DNA of 64,000 nucleotides, from positions 1-64,000 of the forward strand of contig JAHHHZ010000013.1 of assembly GCA_019359095.1 (NCBI GenBank), read 5' to 3'. The translations under genes and the position numbers were made by a program. Below, in pieces: positions 16,519 to 25,145 of this stretch (positions are counted from its first letter, which is position 1; the number at the start of each line of letters is the position of its first letter). Source of the DNA: Pleurocapsa minor HA4230-MV1. Its GTDB lineage: Bacteria > Cyanobacteriota > Cyanobacteriia > Cyanobacteriales > Xenococcaceae. The notes beneath the pieces are model-generated. The model was given only the letters and a program-made list of their open reading frames with translations. It made no database searches and had not been told where the DNA came from.

Positions 16519-17958
16519 ATGCTGCTAGGGATTAATCTGGTTTCCATCTATAGCCTGGCGACAATAATTGCCCATGGGTTAGGAATTATTACGGCTGCCC
16601 ATGCAGTAATGGTGGTGCGTTCATCCCGTGGAGCGATCGCCTGGGGAATTTCAGCGATTACTTTTCCTTGGGTAGCGATTCCTCTGTATTGGATTTTAGG
16701 CAAGAACGAGTTTCAGGAATATGCCACCGCTTTACAGAATGCTTATTTAGAGAAACATAAACTAGTCAGTCAGGCATACGGCGCAATTTTAGACTATAAA
16801 GCCCTCTTGCCAGCTAAATTGTCAGACATGGAAAAACTGGTGGAGGTATTTACTTTCCTACCCTTTACTACAGCCAATAAGCTCGAACTATTAATTGATG
16901 GTCAACAAACCTACGAGGCAATGTTAGCAGGGATTGCCCAAGCTCAAGACTATATTTTGCTGCAATCCTATATTATTCATAGCGATCGCATTGGTAACAA
17001 GTTCTTACAGGCTCTGATCGATAAAGCTAGTCAAGGGGTCAAAATTAGCCTACTCTACGATAAAATTGGCTCGCGCAAACTCTCTCGTACCGATCTCAAA
17101 TTGCTACAACGTAACGGCATCGAGGTTGCTGGTTTTGGTAGCACCAGAAGAAAAGGCAACCGCTTTAGAATTAACTTTCGCAACCATCGTAAAATCTTAA
17201 TTATTGATGGCAAAATAGCCTTTATGGGGGGCTTAAATATTGGCGATGAATATTTAGGCAAAAATCCTCGTTTTGGTTCATGGCGCGATACTCACCTCAA
17301 GATTCAAGGCGCAGCGGTGCAATGTTTGCAGAGTGTCTTTCTGGGAGACTGGTATTGGGTAACTAGAAAAATCCCGCAAGTTGACTGGCAAGTACAACCA
17401 GCCGAAGACAGTCAAACAGCACTAATCTTACCCACAGGGCCTGCCGATCGGCTAGATAATTGTAATTTATTTTGGCTTAGTTTGATCGAGCGATCGCAAA
17501 CCCGTATCTGGATTGCCAGTCCCTATTTTGTGCCTAACGCCTCGGTTCTCAATGCCCTCAAACTAGCTGCCCTACGGGGTGTTGATGTACGAATTATCTT
17601 ACCCAGTAGCCCCGACCATTTAACCGCCTATCTCTGTTCTTTTTCTTACTATACAGAGCTTCAAGCCGTAAAAATTAAGCTATATCGTTATTGCTCTGGA
17701 TTTATGCACCAGAAGGTAATCTTAATCGATGATGACCTGGCAGGCATAGGTACGGTCAACCTAGATAATCGCTCATTCTTTCTCAATTTTGAGGTGATGA
17801 CCTTTTCGATTGAGCCTCAGTTTATCCATAACGTTGAAACCATGCTACAACAAGACTTAAACTCATCTGGCTTGGTCAATCTTGATGCCTATGAGCAAAA
17901 GTCATTCTGGTTTAAGCTAGCTGCAAGGGTATCTCGCTTACTCGCACCAATTTTATGA
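16519..17958 (+). CDS. cls: cardiolipin synthase (phospholipase D family)
   Basis: A 479-residue protein with two N-terminal membrane segments (residues about 5-60, including WGISAITFPWVAIPLYWILG) and two PLD HxK motifs: NHRKILIIDGKIAFMGGLNI and the C-terminal MHQKVILIDDDLAGIGTVNL. The arrangement is that of bacterial cardiolipin synthases, which condense two phosphatidylglycerol molecules. Presence of cardiolipin in cyanobacteria is debated, so a phosphatidyl-transferase role on other lipids is possible. It follows the EEP phosphoesterase gene closely. Confidence 0.85.
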   Translation: MLLGINLVSIYSLATIIAHGLGIITAAHAVMVVRSSRGAIAWGISAITFPWVAIPLYWILGKNEFQEYATALQNAYLEKHKLVSQAYGAILDYKALLPAKLSDMEKLVEVFTFLPFTTANKLELLIDGQQTYEAMLAGIAQAQDYILLQSYIIHSDRIGNKFLQALIDKASQGVKISLLYDKIGSRKLSRTDLKLLQRNGIEVAGFGSTRRKGNRFRINFRNHRKILIIDGKIAFMGGLNIGDEYLGKNPRFGSWRDTHLKIQGAAVQCLQSVFLGDWYWVTRKIPQVDWQVQPAEDSQTALILPTGPADRLDNCNLFWLSLIERSQTRIWIASPYFVPNASVLNALKLAALRGVDVRIILPSSPDHLTAYLCSFSYYTELQAVKIKLYRYCSGFMHQKVILIDDDLAGIGTVNLDNRSFFLNFEVMTFSIEPQFIHNVETMLQQDLNSSGLVNLDAYEQKSFWFKLAARVSRLLAPIL

Positions 17959-17991
17959 GTTGGGAGTTCTAGTTTTTTTACTTGCTCCAAC

Positions 17992-18007
17992 TCACAAATT
18001 CCTCAAA
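17992..18007. promoter_or_regulatory. third copy of the TCACAAATTCYTCAAA motif
   Basis: TCACAAATTCCTCAAA differs by one base from the copies at 8507-8522 and 9463-9478. It lies downstream of cls and about 190 bases before the THUMP gene. A regulatory role is only inferred from recurrence. Confidence 0.3.
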
Positions 18008-18039
18008 ATTTTAAATTAAGCTAACAATAATAGAGCGGG

Positions 18040-18090
18040 CTAGTAGGTAGTAGGTAGGGGCGAACGGCCGTTCGCCCGTACAGGTAGTAG
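18040..18090. repeat. TAGTAGG heptamers with GGGCGAACGG hairpin
   Basis: A short TAGTAGG/TAGGTAG tandem array is interrupted by the perfect palindrome GGGCGAACGG-CCGTTCGCCC (18058-18077), then the heptamers resume. Same hairpin family as in ppsA and at 45051-45078. Confidence 0.75.
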
Positions 18091-18197
18091 TAAAAAAAAC
18101 TTCCTAACATTTTCTAGTATTGCTCTATCTGGAAAAGGAGTCTGAAAGAACTGGCTTAAATATAATTTGAAATTCAGAAAAATTCAGGAAAAATACG

Positions 18198-18743
18198 ATG
18201 CTTGATTGGAATATAGTAATTGACGTACACGAACATAGCTTTAGCAGAGCCTATTTATTATTTGAAGAATTCGGCACAGTTTTTCAGAGTGATTTTGAGA
18301 ATATATTGCTGATGAAAGTGAATAGTATTCCTGAGTTTTTAGATCACTTTAACAGTAAAGTATTAAGCGATCCTAGTTTAGCCAAAGTAGCCTCTCGAAT
18401 TGTACCTGTTACCTCAACCTTTTCTTTTCCATCGGCGGCAGAGTTTGAAACCAAAGCCAGAGAAGTGATTCTGCAATGGCTACCAATTTTAGCAGGAAAA
18501 AAATTCTATGTCAGAATGCACCGCAAAGGTTTAAAAGATGTAATTGATGGTAACGAAGAAGAAAATCATCTCGATCTCATCATCCTTCAAGAACTGGAAA
18601 AAATAGGCAACCCAGGGGAGATTAGCTTTGAAGATCCTGAAGCGATCGTAACTGTAGAAACCATCTCTCAACAGGCTGGACTCTCCTGCTGGACTCGTCA
18701 GGATTTAGAAAAATATCCTTGGTTAAAACTCAACTTGTCTTAA
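18198..18743 (+). CDS. THUMP-domain protein
   Basis: A 181-residue protein whose second half is a THUMP-like RNA-binding domain: KKFYVRMHRKGLKD, then GEISFEDPEAIVTVETISQQ and GLSCWTRQDLEKYPWLKL at the C-terminus. It has no attached methyltransferase, thiouridylase or pseudouridine synthase domain. Stand-alone THUMP proteins resemble Tan1, which assists tRNA acetylation, but the bacterial function is not established. It is a single gene, flanked upstream by repeat DNA and downstream by an STRR array. Confidence 0.75.
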   Translation: MLDWNIVIDVHEHSFSRAYLLFEEFGTVFQSDFENILLMKVNSIPEFLDHFNSKVLSDPSLAKVASRIVPVTSTFSFPSAAEFETKAREVILQWLPILAGKKFYVRMHRKGLKDVIDGNEEENHLDLIILQELEKIGNPGEISFEDPEAIVTVETISQQAGLSCWTRQDLEKYPWLKLNLS

Positions 18744-18828
18744 CCGTTGATTAACGCGAGTTCCGAGTTGTCAAAAAGCTGTAAGCTATAAGCCTTGATC
18801 CTTTATGTTAAAGCGATCGCTTTCCTAT

Positions 18829-18860
18829 TTCCTATTTCCTATTTCCTATTTCAATTTCCT
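18829..18860. repeat. STRR array, TTTCCTA heptamers
   Basis: About four to five tandem TTTCCTA units. The complementary heptamer array lies at 20147-20190 on the far side of the DUF4336 gene, so the two arrays are inverted with respect to each other. Confidence 0.8.
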
Positions 18861-18941
18861 AATTTACCGAAAATCAATTTTCAGCGAGAATATGTAAACA
18901 AACAAAATTTGTGCATCGGGTGGAGAGAAGAGGGAGTTAGA

Positions 18942-20159
18942 GTGAGTCAACTATCAAAAAGTAAGTTAAGTCACAATCAGATTGAGGATAGCCAGTATGA
19001 TTGGCGTTTTTGGGCAAACGTGCCGATCTATCCCTACAGTAAGCGACGTACAATTCGGCGAGAAATATTACCCAACACAATTTGGACTTTCGATCAGCTA
19101 CAGGGCATTTTTTATGTGGTAGTACCAATTCGCATGACCGTGATTAGGTTAGATCGAGGAGGATTACTGGTATATGCTCCTGTTGCCCCTACCAAGCAGT
19201 GTATTGATTTGGTGCAAGAGTTAGTAGTAGAGCATGGAGAGGTGAAATACATCATCTTGCCCACTATCTCTGGACTAGAGCATAAATATTTTGTTGGCCC
19301 ATTTGCGCGCCAGTTTGCCCAGGCAACGGTATTTGTAGCGCCAAAACAGTGGAGTTTCCCCGTCAATTTACCCTTAAGCTGGCTGGGTTTTCCCGCTAAA
19401 CGCACCCAAGTCTTACCTGCTGACAGTAGCCAGACCCCCTTTGCTGATGAGTTTGATTACGCTATTTTAGGTGATATCGACCTGAGATTGGGTCAATTTG
19501 AGGAAGTGGCTTTTTTGCATAAGCGATCGCAAACTTTGTTAGTAACAGATACAATTGTCTCAATTCCCAATCGCCCACCCGAAATCATCGAGCAAGATCT
19601 GTTTCCCTTATTGTTTCATGCCCGTGAAAATGGTCGAGAAAAAATCACAGATACGCCTGAAAATCGCCTCAAGGGTTGGCAGAGAATTTGTTTATTCGCC
19701 ATGTATTTTCGCTCTAGCGTCTTGGATGTACCTGCTTTGGGTAAGATCTTCCAAGATGCTTGGCGATCGCCTAATAAATCACCTCAAGCCTACTGGGGTT
19801 TGTTTCCTTTTCAGTGGCGATTTAATTGGCAACAGGCTTTTACTCAATTGCGCCAAGATGGTCGGTTATTAGTCGCCCCCATCTTACAGACTCTAATTCT
19901 TAATCGCGCCCCAAAAGCAACCCTAGAATGGGCAGATAAAGTTGCTAGCTGGAATTTTAAACGGGTCATTCCCTGTCATTTTACGGCTCCCGTGACGGCT
20001 ACCCCCACAGAGTTTCGTCGTGCCTTTAATTTTCTGGAGGCAGATAGTCCAGATAAGTTACCTGAAGCTGATTTAGTCACCCTGAAAAAGATCGATGCTT
20101 TGCTCTATAAACCTGGGATTGTCCCTCCTCCACAGCCATTATTGGGAAGTAGGAAATAG
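18942..20159 (+). CDS. DUF4336-family protein (metallo-beta-lactamase-like fold)
   Basis: The GTG at 18942-18944 is chosen as start because GGGAG lies 8 bases upstream and the frame before it is built of STRR heptamers (FPISYFLFQFP). The 405-residue product starts with a leader and then the DUF4336 core: RREILPNTIWTFDQLQGIFY, VPIRMTVIRLDRGGLLVYAP and KYIILPTISGLEHKYFVGPF. The protein resembles degenerate metallo-hydrolases, in which the HxHxDH motif is not seen. Its C-terminal LLGSRK is also encoded by heptamer repeats. Function unknown; plants and cyanobacteria share the family. Confidence 0.8.
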   Translation: MSQLSKSKLSHNQIEDSQYDWRFWANVPIYPYSKRRTIRREILPNTIWTFDQLQGIFYVVVPIRMTVIRLDRGGLLVYAPVAPTKQCIDLVQELVVEHGEVKYIILPTISGLEHKYFVGPFARQFAQATVFVAPKQWSFPVNLPLSWLGFPAKRTQVLPADSSQTPFADEFDYAILGDIDLRLGQFEEVAFLHKRSQTLLVTDTIVSIPNRPPEIIEQDLFPLLFHARENGREKITDTPENRLKGWQRICLFAMYFRSSVLDVPALGKIFQDAWRSPNKSPQAYWGLFPFQWRFNWQQAFTQLRQDGRLLVAPILQTLILNRAPKATLEWADKVASWNFKRVIPCHFTAPVTATPTEFRRAFNFLEADSPDKLPEADLVTLKKIDALLYKPGIVPPPQPLLGSRK

Positions 20160-20190
20160 GAAATAGGAAGTAGGAAGTAAGAAATAGGAA
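20147..20190. repeat. STRR array, TAGGAAA/TAGGAAG heptamers
   Basis: About five tandem units starting inside the last codons of the DUF4336 gene. It is the reverse complement of the array at 18829-18860. Confidence 0.8.
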
Positions 20191-20270
20191 AACGATCGCC
20201 TTCTATTACTATAAAGAGCGATCGCTTGAAAACAAAATAAAGATGAGTTGTAACAACTAACTTTGATTAA

Positions 20271-20306
20271 AAGGCTAAGAGCTAAGAGCTAAAAGCTAAA
20301 AGCTTA
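20271..20306. repeat. STRR array, AGCTAAR heptamers
   Basis: Five units of GAGCTAA/AAGCTAA immediately downstream of the ndhF stop, on its 3' side. Confidence 0.75.
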
Positions 20307-20313
20307 AAACACT

Positions 20314-22326
20314 TTAAGCCACACTAAAAACTAAAACAAAGCCTAAAACTGCGCCAAACACAATCAGGGCATAGAATTGGGCGCGGCCATTTTCTAGGTA
20401 TTTTAACCCTTCACCACTGAGAACTGCTGCTAAACCAGTTAGGTTAACTGCTCCATCGACAACACGGTAGTCAACTTCCATAATTTGTCTGGCAATACGA
20501 CGAATGCCTGTGACAAATACTTTGTTAAAGAGATCGTCTATATACCATTTGTTCAGGGAGAAGCGATACAGCGTAGGTACTTTTTTGGCGATACTGCTGG
20601 GATCGATCGTTTTAGTCCGATACATGAGTATGGCAACGATAATTCCTGTTACGGCGATCGCTACAGATAACCCTGCCATGGTAATAAATTCGCTTTTGTC
20701 GAAGACATGAGCTTCAATAATTTCGCCTGGGGCATGAATAAATTCTTCAAAGTAATTATTCCAGGGGCGACCAAGCAAACCAATTAAGGTAGAGGGGACG
20801 GCTAATACTAATAGCGGTAGCGCCATTGTCAGAGGTGACTCATGGGGAGACTTGCTATGACCATGACCTTCATCAGTATCCATAGCGCCTGGGCCAAAGG
20901 CCAAACCAGCTTCTCCCATTAGCTGTTGCTTGATTCCTGCATTGTTACCGCGAAACTCTCCTTCAAAAGTCATGAAGTACATACGGAACATGTAAAAGGC
21001 GGTTAAACCAGCGGTTGCCCAACCCACAAGCCAAAGAGCAGGGTTTGCTTCAAATGCCTGTCCCAGAATCTCGTCTTTAGACCAGAAACCAGCAAAAGGA
21101 GGAATTCCGCAGATAGCTAAATTACCAATAAAGAAAGCTCCCGCAGTAATGGGCATATACTTTCTCAAGCCCCCCATCAACCGCATATCCTGGGCTAATA
21201 CTGGATTGTGTCCCACCACGTCTTCCATACCGTGGATGACTGAACCAGAACAAAGGAACAGCATTGCTTTAAAGTAGGCATGAGTTCCCAAGTGGAATAA
21301 ACCAGCACTATAAGAACCAATTCCCATTGCCATCACCATGTAGCCAAGCTGGGAAACAGTGGAGTATGCCAAACCCTTTTTAATATCGTTTTGGGTTAGG
21401 GCAATACTTGCGCCTAAAAAGGCAGTAAACGCACCCGTCCAAGCAATCAGAGTCATGGCAGCAGGCACATTCTCAAAGACGGGATACATCCGCGCAATTA
21501 AAAATACCCCCGCAGCAACCATGGTGGCAGCATGAATTAGCGCCGAGATAGGAGTAGGGCCTTCCATAGCGTCTGGGAGCCACACATGCAGGGGAAACTG
21601 AGCTGATTTGGCTGCTGGCCCCAAAAATACTAAGATGGCAAATAGGGTCGCTAGAAACGCGCTAATCGCACCAGAGGAAACCAGCTCCCCTAGGCGATCG
21701 CCCATTACCTGAAATTCAAAACTACCTGTTGCCCAGTAAAGTCCCAGCATCCCAAGCAATAGCCCAAAGTCACCAACGCGGTTCGTCACAAATGCCTTTT
21801 GACAAGCATCGGCTGCGGGTTGGCGATCGTACCAAAAACCAATCAGGAGATAGGAACACATCCCGACTAATTCCCAAAAGATATAGATTTGGACTAGGTT
21901 AGGGCTAATGACTAGTCCCAGCATCGATGAGCTAAAGATACTCAGATAGGCATAAAAGCGGACATAGCCTGGATCGTGGGCCATGTAGCCATCGGTATAA
22001 ATCATCACCAAGAAAGCTACGGTGGTAACAATCACCAGCATCATGGCACTAAGATGATCGATCGTGTAGCCCATTGATAGATGAAAGTCTCCCGCTGAAG
22101 CCCACTCGATCGTGCGGGTAACGGCTTCGTGTCCGTGGATCTGACTCCACAGAATGGCAAAAGACATCGCCATCGTCGCGCCAAGAATGGAAACGATGAA
22201 GACAGCGACTATTTGACGGAGATTATTGGTTGCCTTGTTGACGGAGATTAAACCAATTCCCACGATCATTGCCCCTAACAAAGGCAGAACGGGAATTAGC
22301 CAAGCATATTGATAAAGCGGTTCCAT
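20314..22326 (-). CDS. ndhF: NAD(P)H-quinone oxidoreductase subunit 5 (NDH-1 NdhF1)
   Basis: A 670-residue antiporter-like membrane subunit of the thylakoid NDH-1L complex, used in respiration and cyclic electron flow. The start MEPLYQYAWLIPVLPLLGAM and the segments GYTIDHLSAMMLVIVTTVAF, FWELVGMCSYLLIGFW and AFVTNRVGDFGLLLGMLGL are typical of NdhF1 rather than the CO2-uptake NdhF3/F4 forms. About 16 membrane spans and the long lateral helix are expected. It is monocistronic here, and an STRR follows the stop. Confidence 0.95.
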   Translation of the reverse strand: MEPLYQYAWLIPVLPLLGAMIVGIGLISVNKATNNLRQIVAVFIVSILGATMAMSFAILWSQIHGHEAVTRTIEWASAGDFHLSMGYTIDHLSAMMLVIVTTVAFLVMIYTDGYMAHDPGYVRFYAYLSIFSSSMLGLVISPNLVQIYIFWELVGMCSYLLIGFWYDRQPAADACQKAFVTNRVGDFGLLLGMLGLYWATGSFEFQVMGDRLGELVSSGAISAFLATLFAILVFLGPAAKSAQFPLHVWLPDAMEGPTPISALIHAATMVAAGVFLIARMYPVFENVPAAMTLIAWTGAFTAFLGASIALTQNDIKKGLAYSTVSQLGYMVMAMGIGSYSAGLFHLGTHAYFKAMLFLCSGSVIHGMEDVVGHNPVLAQDMRLMGGLRKYMPITAGAFFIGNLAICGIPPFAGFWSKDEILGQAFEANPALWLVGWATAGLTAFYMFRMYFMTFEGEFRGNNAGIKQQLMGEAGLAFGPGAMDTDEGHGHSKSPHESPLTMALPLLVLAVPSTLIGLLGRPWNNYFEEFIHAPGEIIEAHVFDKSEFITMAGLSVAIAVTGIIVAILMYRTKTIDPSSIAKKVPTLYRFSLNKWYIDDLFNKVFVTGIRRIARQIMEVDYRVVDGAVNLTGLAAVLSGEGLKYLENGRAQFYALIVFGAVLGFVLVFSVA

Positions 22327-22777
22327 GTTTATATCTAATATATAAATTGCTTAACTACAAGATATGATTAACGCTAATCATTGTGACATATACGATTACT
22401 TAAGGATCTATTTAGAGATGGAGATGCTTTATTAGTTATTTGGATCATAAGATCTTAGTAAAGAAACGTCCTCACATTGTCATTATTACTATTTTTTGTA
22501 AAAGTGCGATCGCCGTTATACCAACTCTCTATGAAAATGCACTAAATGAAATTTAATTCTTTGTCCCAACAGCGCGATTATTCAAGGCGAAATAAATTCG
22601 CCGAATCTCGCGCTCAAACTAAGCGGGATAAACGTCTCTGCGTCTCTGCGTCTTTGCGCGAGATTTACAATCAAAATGTTAAGTGCAAGTTTAAGTAGAA
22701 ATGGTATTAGACATCTAATTGGAATTTTAGAGCAACTAATAGCGACTAGTAAGGACGTTGTAATTAACAGAACAATA
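22327..22777. other. 450-base intergenic region holding a MITE-like element
   Basis: The left part (22327-22500) contains the ndhF promoter and AT-rich DNA with no visible repeat. The element at 22519-22706 fills most of the rest. Confidence 0.6.
22519..22706. mobile_element. MITE-like element, long copy (188 bp)
   Basis: Ends TACCAACTCTC...TGCACTAAA and, on the other strand, TACCATTTCT...TGCACTTAA form terminal inverted repeats. Inside lies GAATCTCGCGC paired with GCGCGAGATTT, and tandem TCTCTGCG units. A shorter relative with the same ends is at 37779-37892. Confidence 0.65.
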
Positions 22778-23971
22778 TTAGATTGCTAACGTGAAATAAA
22801 AAGTAGCTCCTTTACCTTCAGCCGCTTCAGCCCAAATTCTGCCGTTATGACGATGGATAATGCGTTGTACTATCGCCAAGCCAATTCCATTTCCTTCAAA
22901 CTTTTTGGCATTATCTAAACGATGGAAGGGAGTAAATAATTGCTCTGCTGATTTCATATCAAAGCCTAAGCCATTATCTCGTATGAAGTAAATTAGGTTG
23001 CGATAGGCTGAACGGATGCGATTTCTTTGATGCAGATCGCTGATTATTTCTAAATCAGTATTAGTTGTGTGTAAAGTTTTGCTTACTTCGGCTGGATTGG
23101 AATCGATCGCGCCGACTTCAATACAAGGATATTGCTCATTGGCAGTGTATTTCCAAGCATTATGCAACAAATTTTCTAAAGCGTGCATCAAAAGATTTTC
23201 ATCGCCGAGGGCGATTATTTGTGGTTGAATGGTTAACTTTACTTCTCTGACAGCTTGTTGTTGCAAGCGAGTACCAATTTCACTCACTAAATCGCTCAAA
23301 TTTACGGGTTTGATCTCCAGTTCACTTTTTTTGACTTGAGACAGGATCAGTAAATCCTTGATAATTTGCTCCATGCGATCGCTGGAATCGCAGATATGTT
23401 TTAAAAAATCTTGTTCTTGTTCATCTCGTTGTTCAAGATCGTATTTGTGTTTCAGCAGTCTAGCCATCCCTTTGATCACAGTTAAAGGGTTCCTTAAGTC
23501 ATGGGAAACTGTGTAGCTAAAAGCTTCTAATTCTTGATTTGAGGCTTCTAATTGAGAAGTTCTAGTTTTGAGCTGTTCTTCGATCAGCTTGCGCTCAATC
23601 GCATAGTGCAGAGCATGAACTAAAACTTTTCCCATCACTTGTCCTTTGACGAAATAGTCTTGCGCTCCTTGTCTAACTGCTTGAATTGCTAACTCCTCGT
23701 CATTCGTGCCTGTAAGAATAACGATCGGTACTTGAACAGCTTTTTTGCCAATAGTTTTGAGAGTTGCTAATCCTTGACTATCGGGCAAGGAAAGATCTAG
23801 TAAAATTACGTCACAAGGGCATTGTTCTAGATACGCAATTGCTTTGGCTAAATAGTCAACATGAATTATAGAATATTCAAATGTCTTGGCACTTCTAAAT
23901 TGCTCTTGAATGAGAAAGGCATCACCTAAATTATCTTCGACTAATAAGACATTAAATAGTTTTTGATTCAT
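22778..23971 (-). CDS. response regulator-histidine kinase hybrid (REC-HisKA-HATPase)
   Basis: A 397-residue soluble protein. Residues 1-120 form a receiver domain with phospho-acceptor Asp59 (VILLDLSLPD). A coiled coil leads to a HisKA domain with His157 in VSHDLRNPL, and a HATPase with NAWKYT, IRDNGLGFD and GNGIGLAIVQRI. An N-terminal receiver feeding a kinase suggests relay from another kinase rather than direct sensing. It follows the Rcp-like regulator gene after 3 bases and is the last gene of a four-gene minus-strand signalling operon. Confidence 0.93.
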   Translation of the reverse strand: MNQKLFNVLLVEDNLGDAFLIQEQFRSAKTFEYSIIHVDYLAKAIAYLEQCPCDVILLDLSLPDSQGLATLKTIGKKAVQVPIVILTGTNDEELAIQAVRQGAQDYFVKGQVMGKVLVHALHYAIERKLIEEQLKTRTSQLEASNQELEAFSYTVSHDLRNPLTVIKGMARLLKHKYDLEQRDEQEQDFLKHICDSSDRMEQIIKDLLILSQVKKSELEIKPVNLSDLVSEIGTRLQQQAVREVKLTIQPQIIALGDENLLMHALENLLHNAWKYTANEQYPCIEVGAIDSNPAEVSKTLHTTNTDLEIISDLHQRNRIRSAYRNLIYFIRDNGLGFDMKSAEQLFTPFHRLDNAKKFEGNGIGLAIVQRIIHRHNGRIWAEAAEGKGATFYFTLAI

Positions 23972-23974
23972 AAA

Positions 23975-24439
23975 CTAACTGCCATTGGGAGCAAATTTTG
24001 GTGGCAACTGAACTAAATTAAGCCAAAAATTTTCAATCTTTTTAATCGCGTTAACAAATTCTTCAAAGTCAAAAGGTTTAGTTACGAAACAACTAGCATA
24101 AAGTTGATAGCATTTTAAAATATCTTGCTCTGCTCTGGAAGAAGTCAAAATAATTACGGGTATTGCTTTTAGTTTGGGGTCAGATTTAATTTCTTCTAAA
24201 ACTTCAAAGCCTGGTTTTCTAGGTAGGTTTAGGTCTAAGAGTACCAGATCGGGACGAGATACTGCTTGATAATCTCCTTGCTGTTGCAAATACGCCATTG
24301 CTGCTTCGCCATTGGCTACATGATGAAGATTGTAAGCAATTTTGCTTTCTTGGAGAGCATTAGTAATTATATAAACGTCACCCAAATTATCTTCACACAC
24401 GAGAATATCAAAAGCTTGGTTACTTTGACGAAGACTCAT
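23975..24439 (-). CDS. single-domain response regulator (Rcp1-like)
   Basis: A 154-residue stand-alone receiver of the kind paired with cyanobacterial phytochromes. Acidic pocket CEDN, Asp69 in LVLLDLNLPRKPGFEVL, Thr in ILTSS and Lys in TKPFDFEEF are all present, and the C-terminal FWLNLVQLPP helix is typical of Rcp1-type dimers. It has no output domain, so it would act by protein contact or phosphotransfer. It is about 45% identical by eye to the next regulator, a tandem duplication. Confidence 0.92.
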   Translation of the reverse strand: MSLRQSNQAFDILVCEDNLGDVYIITNALQESKIAYNLHHVANGEAAMAYLQQQGDYQAVSRPDLVLLDLNLPRKPGFEVLEEIKSDPKLKAIPVIILTSSRAEQDILKCYQLYASCFVTKPFDFEEFVNAIKKIENFWLNLVQLPPKFAPNGS

Positions 24440-24540
24440 ACAGTCTAATGTTAAATTTTATAACTTAGTTTAGCTTTTTATTATATTGTATATTGTCCCG
24501 TATCTAGCTTAGAAAATAACCAAAAGCGTTTTATACAGGG

Positions 24541-25005
24541 TTAATCATAGCTTTTCGATAATTTAGGTGGTAACTTGGCTAGATTTAACCAAAAAATCTC
24601 AATACTTTTGATAGCTTGAAAAAAAACGAAGTAATCAGAAGGTTTAACAATATAGCTGTTGGCGCACAGTTGATAACTTCTGAGAATATCTTTTTCGGTA
24701 TTAGAAGAAGTTAAAATTACTACGGGAATTGTCCTCAATTTTAGATCGGCTTTAATTTCTTTGAGAACTTCAAACCCGTTCTTTTTCGGTAAATTAAGAT
24801 CGAGCAAGATCAAATCAGGAAGAGATACATTTTGATAGCCTCGTTCTTGATGTAAATATGCCATTACCGCCTCTCCATCATCAACTTGATAAAAATTGTG
24901 ATTGATTTGGCTGTCAGTTAGAGAAGAACGAACGATATAGACATCGCCTGGATTATCTTCTCCTAACAGGATCTCGACTGGAGGTTTGATTGGAATAATA
25001 TCCAT
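24541..25005 (-). CDS. single-domain response regulator (Rcp1-like), second copy
   Basis: A 154-residue receiver with GEDNPGD acidic pocket, Asp69 in LILLDLNLPKKNGFEVL, VILTSSNTEKD and VKPSDYFVFF. The C-terminal FWLNLAKLPPKL matches its neighbour. It is 140 bases after the GAF kinase gene and 101 bases before the other regulator on the same strand. Two regulators downstream of one sensor suggest branched output. Confidence 0.92.
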   Translation of the reverse strand: MDIIPIKPPVEILLGEDNPGDVYIVRSSLTDSQINHNFYQVDDGEAVMAYLHQERGYQNVSLPDLILLDLNLPKKNGFEVLKEIKADLKLRTIPVVILTSSNTEKDILRSYQLCANSYIVKPSDYFVFFQAIKSIEIFWLNLAKLPPKLSKSYD

Positions 25006-25145
25006 GATGTTTTAGCTGCTCTACTTTAATCATCAGTAGCTCAATAGTTAGAGAAAAATTTAAACTTAAAATAATTTTTATATATGTTTAAATCATAAAA
25101 CATTTAAGAAATTAATTTAATTTAAAACTTAATTCCGATACATTT

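Noticed and set aside
17956-17994. TGAGTTGG/CCAACTCA hairpin at the end of cls as a terminator
   Set aside because: The T run lies in the loop and not after the stem.
18795-18941. DUF4336 start at 18795
   Set aside because: The leader is encoded by TTTCCTA repeats and has no ribosome binding site; the GTG at 18942 follows GGGAG.
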